A stretch of 10,361 bases of DNA, taken from the NCBI GenBank assembly GCA_036258555.1, contig DATADL010000306.1, forward strand, positions 1-10,361, read 5' to 3'. The stretch is from JALZEG01 sp036258555. Its GTDB lineage: Bacteria; Actinomycetota; CADDZG01; WHSQ01. Positions within the stretch are counted from its first letter, which is position 1. Every line of letters begins with the position of its first letter. The notes under the pieces are model-generated. The model was not told where the DNA came from, made no database searches, and saw only the letters and a program-made list of their open reading frames with translations. The translations under genes and the position numbers were made by a program. Of the stretch, positions 6,089 through 10,361 are shown piece by piece.

Positions 6089-7969
6089 TCAGCACGCCGT
6101 GTTGCTGTCGATCCGCCGCGTCTGCCGGATCGGCCCGCCGACGTCGATGCCCTGCTGGCGTTTCGCCCACAGGAGCCTGCCCGAGCCGCCGTCGAACGCC
6201 AGCGCGAACGTGCTCCTCGAGTTCATCAGCGTGCCGACGAAGTCCACGCACCGGTCGCGGTCGAGGCGCGCCGGCATGGCCCACAGGTAGTCGTAGTCGG
6301 TCGGAAGCGTCAGGGGGATGTCGAACGCCACGTCCAGGAGAAGCTTCCGCGTGCGTCCGTCCACGACGACCTTGGAGCCCTCGGAACGCATCGACACCCG
6401 GAAGAGGTCGTCGCCGCGCCCGTCCGCCGAAGCCATGACCGGCGAGAAGTCGAGGGCGCGCGGGAGACGCGCTCCCGTCTTCCCGGAGACGAGCGTGCGC
6501 GCCTCCCAGGCCCACTCCATCCCGCCGTCGAGCTCGCGCCTCCGTGACTGGTCGACGAAGAGCTCGGTGACGCCGTCGGGCTGCAGGTCCCCCACCCGCC
6601 AGACGTCGGACTCCACCGTCGAGTCGTCGTCTCGCCGAATGGGCAGGAAGCGGCTGTAGACGCGACGTGCGTCGAGGCCGGAAGCACCGGTGATCCTGGT
6701 GCCGGATCGCCGTCCGCCGTTGACGTCGTCGACGAGCAGGACGTCTCGCTTCCGATCTCGGTCGAGGTCGCCGACCACCTGCGCGGCCGTAGCCGGACGA
6801 TGCCACAGGACGTCTCCGTTCCTCCCGCTCAACGACCAGACGCCCTTCTGGTCGGACGGCGGGTAGACGAGGTCGTAGCTCAGCGATATGTACGGGCTGC
6901 GGTCGTAGCTCAACAAGACCTCGTCGTGTCCGTCGCGTGTCTGGTCGCCGAGCGTCGTGTGGGTCTGCAAGGGCGGTGACTCCCAGCCGTCGTCGAGCTC
7001 CATCGGCGTCGACGTCCACAGCCGCGCGCCGTCGACGCCGCGTCGACCGCGCACGAGCTCGCCGTCGAGGGCCGGGAGCTGAGGAAGGCCGCTCTCCTCG
7101 TCCGACTCGAGGTCAGGGACCACGTAGGTCATCACGTGATCGTCGAGCCCGTCGCCGTCGAGATCGCCGGCCGGCAGCGGCATGGGGACGCGGCCGACGC
7201 CGATCTCGGGGTCGGGGTGGGCGACGAGCTCGCCGGTCCTGCCGTCGACGACGTTAGTCCTCGTGAGCCCGACGATCGACGGGACGGCGGGATGTACCTG
7301 AGGCGTGCGGCGCACGTCGGCGATCCCGACGAGGACGTCGGTGGCCGCTCCGCGGTGGGAGTTCTGGACGTGATAGGCGACGACGTCCTGACGGCCCGTG
7401 ACCTGTCCGCCGTCGACGTTCGTAGACGCGGCGAAATCGTGCCGGTAGGCGCGGCGGCCGCGGCCGTCCAGCGCCAGGAACGTCGTGACGTCGCGCTCGA
7501 AGTCACGCGAGACGACGAGGACGCCTGCACGTGCCTTCTTCCCGAGCCTGACCTCGTCGGGGAAGACCACCTGGGCATCGAACTCGCGGCTCCACATCGA
7601 GTCACCGGTCCTGCCGTCGAGCCCTCTCAGCGTCGTCGAGAACCCGGCGAGGCCGAGCCCCCCGGGGCCCGTATCGATCTCGACGACGAGGACATCGGCG
7701 AGGCGATCGCCGGTCATGTCGCCCCACGGGAAGTTGAGGATGAAGCGGCCACCGGGGTCGAGCTGCTGCAGCATCTGAGCCGCGGCGTCCGAGTTCCGCT
7801 GCGCCCAGTACAGGAACCTCTCGTCGCCCTCGTCCGCCCACTGCGCGAGGGCGTCGGGGACCGCCGGCGTCGCCGCGACGGTCGGACGGAACGGAACGGC
7901 TACGAGCGCGACGAGAACGGCGAGCGCCGCTCCCAACCTGGCTGCCGGGCGCGTGGGGTTGTCCGCCAT
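6089..7969 (-). CDS. Secreted beta-propeller protein with FG-GAP/VCBS and PQQ-like blade motifs
   Basis: The 626-residue product starts with a signal peptide (hydrophobic core about 11-27, likely cleavage near VAA at 31-33). The mature part repeats an FG-GAP-like unit: GDMTGDRLADVL (83-94), GDLDGDGLDDHVM (268-280), GDQTRDGHDEVLL (341-353), GDLDRDRKRDVLL (400-412), GDLQPDGVTELF (460-471) and LDRDRCVDFVG (569-579). Only the second has a fully canonical Ca2+-loop DxDxDG. Between them recur DGxTG/GxxLW strands (LDGRTGDSMW, VDGRTGELV, LSGRNGDVLW, GGSGRLLW), as in PQQ-like propellers. This predicts a seven- or eight-blade exported propeller for binding or adhesion rather than catalysis; the ligand is unknown. 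ATG at 7969 is fixed by GAGGAGG six bases upstream. There is no C-terminal anchor or sortase signal. A weakly related oxidoreductase gene follows after 35 bp. Confidence 0.87.
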   Translation of the reverse strand: MADNPTRPAARLGAALAVLVALVAVPFRPTVAATPAVPDALAQWADEGDERFLYWAQRNSDAAAQMLQQLDPGGRFILNFPWGDMTGDRLADVLVVEIDTGPGGLGLAGFSTTLRGLDGRTGDSMWSREFDAQVVFPDEVRLGKKARAGVLVVSRDFERDVTTFLALDGRGRRAYRHDFAASTNVDGGQVTGRQDVVAYHVQNSHRGAATDVLVGIADVRRTPQVHPAVPSIVGLTRTNVVDGRTGELVAHPDPEIGVGRVPMPLPAGDLDGDGLDDHVMTYVVPDLESDEESGLPQLPALDGELVRGRRGVDGARLWTSTPMELDDGWESPPLQTHTTLGDQTRDGHDEVLLSYDRSPYISLSYDLVYPPSDQKGVWSLSGRNGDVLWHRPATAAQVVGDLDRDRKRDVLLVDDVNGGRRSGTRITGASGLDARRVYSRFLPIRRDDDSTVESDVWRVGDLQPDGVTELFVDQSRRRELDGGMEWAWEARTLVSGKTGARLPRALDFSPVMASADGRGDDLFRVSMRSEGSKVVVDGRTRKLLLDVAFDIPLTLPTDYDYLWAMPARLDRDRCVDFVGTLMNSRSTFALAFDGGSGRLLWAKRQQGIDVGGPIRQTRRIDSNTAC

Positions 7970-8089
7970 GGAAAACCTCCTCCTCGGGTTGGGGAGGCGT
8001 TCGAGGCAGAAGGCTCGTTCTCCTTCCGGGAGGCCGGACCCATAGGTGTCGGCGTCCTGACGTGAGCCTGTCGCCGGGCTCGGGCGCGG

Positions 8090-8293
8090 CTAGGGGCCGG
8101 GCGTGCAGAACCAGGCCGCAAAGGTTCCGGGGCCGCCCACTCCCACGCAGGCGTGCTCGCCGGCGGGTGCAATCGGCTCGGGGCACTCGTCGACCTCGAC
8201 GCGGATGAACTGGTCGTCACAGTGCCCGGCGTGGGCCCACGATGCGGGCACCAGCACCAGCGCTGTGATCAGGGACATGAGCGCGTATCTCAT
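8090..8293 (-). CDS. Small secreted Cys-containing protein (67 residues)
   Basis: A signal peptide (1-22, ending in AHA) is followed by a mature peptide of about 45 residues with exactly four cysteines (C25, C37, C49, C63), enough for two disulfides after export. No known family is recognised. ATG at 8293 is supported by a purine-rich SD, GAGGAGGGGAGG, directly upstream on the minus strand. The gene precedes the secreted propeller gene on the same strand, with a 120-bp gap, so both exported products could be co-expressed. High GC and short length make chance reading frames a concern, but the SD, the signal peptide and the even cysteine count argue for a real gene. Confidence 0.7.
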   Translation of the reverse strand: MRYALMSLITALVLVPASWAHAGHCDDQFIRVEVDECPEPIAPAGEHACVGVGGPGTFAAWFCTPGP

Positions 8294-8498
8294 CGTCCTC
8301 CCCTCCTCGACGGCCGGAGTCCTCGCGTGGCGACTTCGTCACGGGCTCCTCGGAATCCTCCCGGCCGGGGCTCCGTTGCGAGAGGTTCAGGGGGCCAGCG
8401 GCCGGTCGCCCAGGACCCCCAGGTGGGGAGGGCCCAGCCGGTGTCGACGTAGACCCTGAGGATCTCGGCAGGATCGGCGTCGGTCGCTGGAGCCCCTC
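8294..8498. other. Intergenic gap between the Fic gene and the small secreted-protein gene
   Basis: No start codon, recognisable domain or clear terminator was found here. On the minus strand a frame stays open from inside the Fic gene to a TGA at 8292-8290 that overlaps the ATG at 8293 as ATGA. It has no ATG, GTG or TTG after the Fic stop, so I do not call it. It could be a decayed gene end. Confidence 0.5.
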
Positions 8499-9653
8499 TT
8501 ATCGACGGGCGGCCGCGTCGGGGAAGACGTCGAGGTAGTCCTGATACGTGAAGACGCGCCGCCGCTGCCGCCCTGTCATCTCCTTCAGGATCCCGATCCT
8601 TTCGAAGTCGCGAACGAGCGCGTTCGCCGTAGGCGAGGACACGTCGATCATCTCCATGACCGACGACGCCGTGACAACGGGATGCTCGAGGAGCTGCTCG
8701 AACAACCTCAGGCCTGTGTGAGCTCGCCTGCCGAGAGAGACCAAGACCCGCTCTCTGTCTCTTTCCCTCAACGCGACGATCTCGAGAGCGCGGTCCGTCG
8801 CTTCGGCAGCGACGTGCGCGATCCCGTCGAGGAAGAAGGCCAGCCACTCCTCCCATGCCCCGTCGTCACGGATCGCCTGAAGCCGATCGATGTATTCGTC
8901 TCGATGCTCTTTGAAGAAGAGCGAGGGATACAGCAATGGTTTCTTCAGCACACCACGCTCGATGAGCCAGAACGTGATCAGCAGCCTTCCGGTGCGTCCG
9001 TTGCCGTCCAGGAAAGGGTGGATCGTCTCGAATTGAGCATGCGCGAGCCCTGCCTTGATCAGGGGCGGCATCGGATCGGTCGCATGGAGGAAATCCTCGA
9101 GTGCGGCGAAGGCCTCGCCGACGAGGTCAGCGGGTGGCGGGACGAATCGAGCGGTGGCGGGGGATGCTCCGCCGATCCAGTTCTGAGATCGACGGAATTC
9201 GCCGGGTGTCTTGTGTGGCTCTCCACCGCGTACGTTTCGCATGAGGATCTCGTGGACCTCACACATCAGGCGACGCGAAACCGGAAGGACCGATAACCGG
9301 GAGAGACCGTGGCGCATCGCCGCGATGTAATTCACGATCTCCCGGACGTCCATGCGCGCTTCGCCACGCTCCCTGATCGCTTCGTATTCGAGAACGTCCA
9401 TGAGCGATGCGTGCGTTCCCTCGATCTGGCTCGAGAGGACGGCTTCTCTTCGGACGTACATGAGCACGAACTGGTCGGGGTGGGGAACCACGTCGACGGC
9501 GCCGTCAAGCCGTCCCAGGGCGAGGTCAGCATTCGAGACGAGCGCCTGGAGGCGCGGTCCGACGTCGAGGTCGGCGGGCGGCAGTGGCCGCGGGATGAAG
9601 GCGGAGAACCCGCCAACCTGCCTTTCGTGCTGCCCGGCTCGGTCGCTCGGCAC
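8499..9653 (-). CDS. Fic-family protein (AMP-transferase type) with inhibitory helix and C-terminal winged helix
   Basis: The 384-residue protein has all parts of a class II Fic enzyme. The inhibitory motif S74-xxx-E78-G79 lies in SSQIEG near the N-terminus and would block ATP binding until relieved. The catalytic motif HPFLDGNGRTGR at 212-223 matches HxFx(D/E)GNGRxxR with H212 as base, so activity is expected. A C-terminal region (about 307-370) resembles a winged helix (TASSVMEMIDVSSPTANALVRDFE). Fic proteins usually transfer AMP to a hydroxyl of a protein target; the target is unknown. GTG at 9653 is supported by AAAGG eight bases upstream. The winged helix suggests DNA binding, and a TAAGG repeat array begins within the SD region. 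No separate antitoxin gene lies next to it, as expected when inhibition is internal. Confidence 0.95.
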   Translation of the reverse strand: MPSDRAGQHERQVGGFSAFIPRPLPPADLDVGPRLQALVSNADLALGRLDGAVDVVPHPDQFVLMYVRREAVLSSQIEGTHASLMDVLEYEAIRERGEARMDVREIVNYIAAMRHGLSRLSVLPVSRRLMCEVHEILMRNVRGGEPHKTPGEFRRSQNWIGGASPATARFVPPPADLVGEAFAALEDFLHATDPMPPLIKAGLAHAQFETIHPFLDGNGRTGRLLITFWLIERGVLKKPLLYPSLFFKEHRDEYIDRLQAIRDDGAWEEWLAFFLDGIAHVAAEATDRALEIVALRERDRERVLVSLGRRAHTGLRLFEQLLEHPVVTASSVMEMIDVSSPTANALVRDFERIGILKEMTGRQRRRVFTYQDYLDVFPDAAARR

Positions 9654-9661
9654 GTCTTCTG

Positions 9662-9780
9662 CCTTTCCTTACGGAGTTGCTTATGTAAGGATAAGGCGCT
9701 TTCTTTACCTTACGCTGGCAGGACGGAAGAGAAAGTTTCCTTAGGTCGCCCGTAAGGTAAGCCTCCCTCTGTAACCTTAA
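9662..9780. promoter_or_regulatory. TAAGG inverted-repeat array upstream of the Fic gene, with the Fic SD at its edge
   Basis: Seven copies of the TAAGG core lie in 114 bp: CCTTAC 9667, GTAAGG 9685, ATAAGG 9691, CCTTAC 9708, CCTTAG 9739, GTAAGG 9752 and CCTTAA 9775. Adjacent copies form inverted pairs: 9667/9685, 9691/9708, 9739/9752 and 9752/9775. The stretch is clearly more AT-rich than its surroundings. The copy nearest the gene abuts the AAAGG Shine-Dalgarno (9666-9662), so binding there could block expression. The natural candidate binder is the winged helix of the Fic protein. Operator function is inferred, not shown. Confidence 0.5.
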
Positions 9781-9817
9781 CTTAGAAGGTGCCGGGCCCC
9801 GGCTATCGGCGGTGGGG

Positions 9818-9973
9818 CTACCGTCTCGGCTCGTACCGAATCGCGACGGCCCCCGCGCCGAGCTCCAGCCGGCTCACGAGCTTCAAGTCGACACGCTTCG
9901 AGAGCCCTGAGAACAACGTAGGCCCGTGGCCCGCCAGCGTCGGGTGCACCACGAGCTCGTACTCGTCGATCAA
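9818..9973 (-). pseudogene. 5'-truncated remnant of a RibD_C / dihydrofolate-reductase-like gene
   Basis: The last 51 codons of a minus-strand frame read LIDEYELVVHPTLAGHGPTLF, then GLSKRVDLKLVSRLELGAGAVAIRY. This closely matches the C-terminal end of the RibD C-terminal/dihydrofolate-reductase-like family, from the LIDEY segment to the final strand, with a normal TAG stop. The rest of the domain (about 130 residues, including the NADPH-binding part) is absent. Upstream of 9973 the frame abruptly becomes Arg/Cys-rich with no family resemblance, and no other minus frame restores it. A full gene seems to have been cut at about 9973 by deletion or insertion. It could still be translated from an ATG at 10054, but a functional enzyme is not expected. 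Confidence 0.72.
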
Positions 9974-10100
9974 ACGCAGCCGAAGAGGAGGGCATCGGCC
10001 TACGCAGGTTCTCGGCCGCGTGACGATGCAAGCCCTCGTCCGGTGAGAGCGCACGATGATCGCACGGCTTCTCCTTTGGCCCCGCTTCTATCATCGACTC

Positions 10101-10361
10101 GTGACGCGGACGAGGCGAAGCGAGGCAAGATCCGTCGGTCAACGTGGGTTCGCGGCCCTCACTCTGCCGATATTGCTGCTGTCGGTCGTTTGGATCGCCA
10201 CGAGCTGCGACGCGAGGCGCGGACTCGCAGACAGAGCTCCGTCGTCGCCGCCTACCTACACGGCAGCCGGACGTTCGGTCACCATCGAGTCCCTGCGTCT
10301 CTCGTTCGAGTTGCCGGCTTCGTTCGAAGTGGTCGAGAACGAAGAGCTGGTGTTCCTGGCG
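10101..10361 (+). CDS. N-terminal part of a secreted, possibly lipid-anchored protein (runs off right edge)
   Basis: The frame is open for 87 codons to the window end. A basic n-region (1-16), a hydrophobic core (17-34) and IATSC ending at C36 look like a signal peptide with a weak lipobox. A charged and then Pro/Ser-rich stretch leads into VTIESLRLSFELP, the start of a beta-rich exported domain. No family is recognised from this much. GTG at 10101 is chosen to keep the signal peptide short. An in-frame ATG at 10056 with GGTGAGAG before it is a real alternative and adds 15 residues, putting the cysteine at 51. It is divergent from the RibD_C remnant. Function unknown. Confidence 0.55.
   Translation, partial: MTRTRRSEARSVGQRGFAALTLPILLLSVVWIATSCDARRGLADRAPSSPPTYTAAGRSVTIESLRLSFELPASFEVVENEELVFLA

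Noticed and set aside
7136..8065. 309-codon plus-strand open frame
   Set aside because: Antisense to the propeller gene, whose signal peptide, SD and repeated motifs show the true frame.
8682..9296. 204-codon plus-strand open frame
   Set aside because: Antisense to the Fic gene, which has intact catalytic and inhibitory motifs.
9662..9780. Possible CRISPR array or attachment site
   Set aside because: The repeat core is only 5-6 bp, occurs in both orientations and has irregular spacing. No cas gene, integrase or tRNA is nearby.
9777..10142. 121-codon minus-strand open frame over the right-end gap
   Set aside because: No resemblance to any domain. The adjacent frame at 9818-9973 carries the recognisable RibD_C end.

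Overview
The window is high-GC DNA with GC-rich third codon positions and frequent GTG starts. It looks like a chromosomal segment of an actinobacterium (Actinomycetota). The supports are an F420-type luciferase-like oxidoreductase, a DUF2342 metalloprotease placed directly before tilS, a DUF4235 membrane protein and a short zinc-finger-like protein of a kind I associate with actinobacteria. I cannot place it below phylum level. No rRNA, tRNA, CRISPR array, transposase or integrase was seen.

Layout. Positions 1-1987 are read on the minus strand: a small Cys/His-rich protein (1784-1987), a small type I membrane protein with an acidic ectodomain (1274-1669), the DUF2342 zinc metalloprotease (172-1257), and the first 64 codons of tilS running off the left edge. 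A divergent 222-bp gap (1988-2209) then leads into a plus-strand block. That block holds an SLC41/MgtE-type divalent cation transporter with two MgtE repeats (2210-3580), a soluble partner with two PhoU plus TrkA_C units (3604-4800), and a DUF4235 protein (4861-5139). The gap contains two adjacent RNA-type foldbacks of equal length.

From 5136 to 9653 the genes are again on the minus strand: a Fic-family AMP-transferase-type protein with a C-terminal winged helix (8499-9653), a 67-residue secreted Cys-containing protein (8090-8293), a secreted FG-GAP/PQQ-like beta-propeller protein (6089-7969), and the F420-type oxidoreductase (5136-6053). The oxidoreductase stop codon interlocks with that of the DUF4235 gene.

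The right end looks like an accessory patch. Upstream of the Fic gene is an AT-richer 114-bp stretch with seven copies of a TAAGG core in both orientations. Next comes a 5'-truncated remnant of a RibD_C/dihydrofolate-reductase-like gene (9818-9973), and then the start of a secreted, possibly lipidated protein that runs off the right edge.

The clearest functional unit is the cation-transport pair, where a doubled membrane domain sits beside a doubled cytosolic regulator. The observations most worth following up are the structured leader before that pair and the TAAGG array at the Fic promoter. All functional statements come from motifs read by eye; no database search was run.
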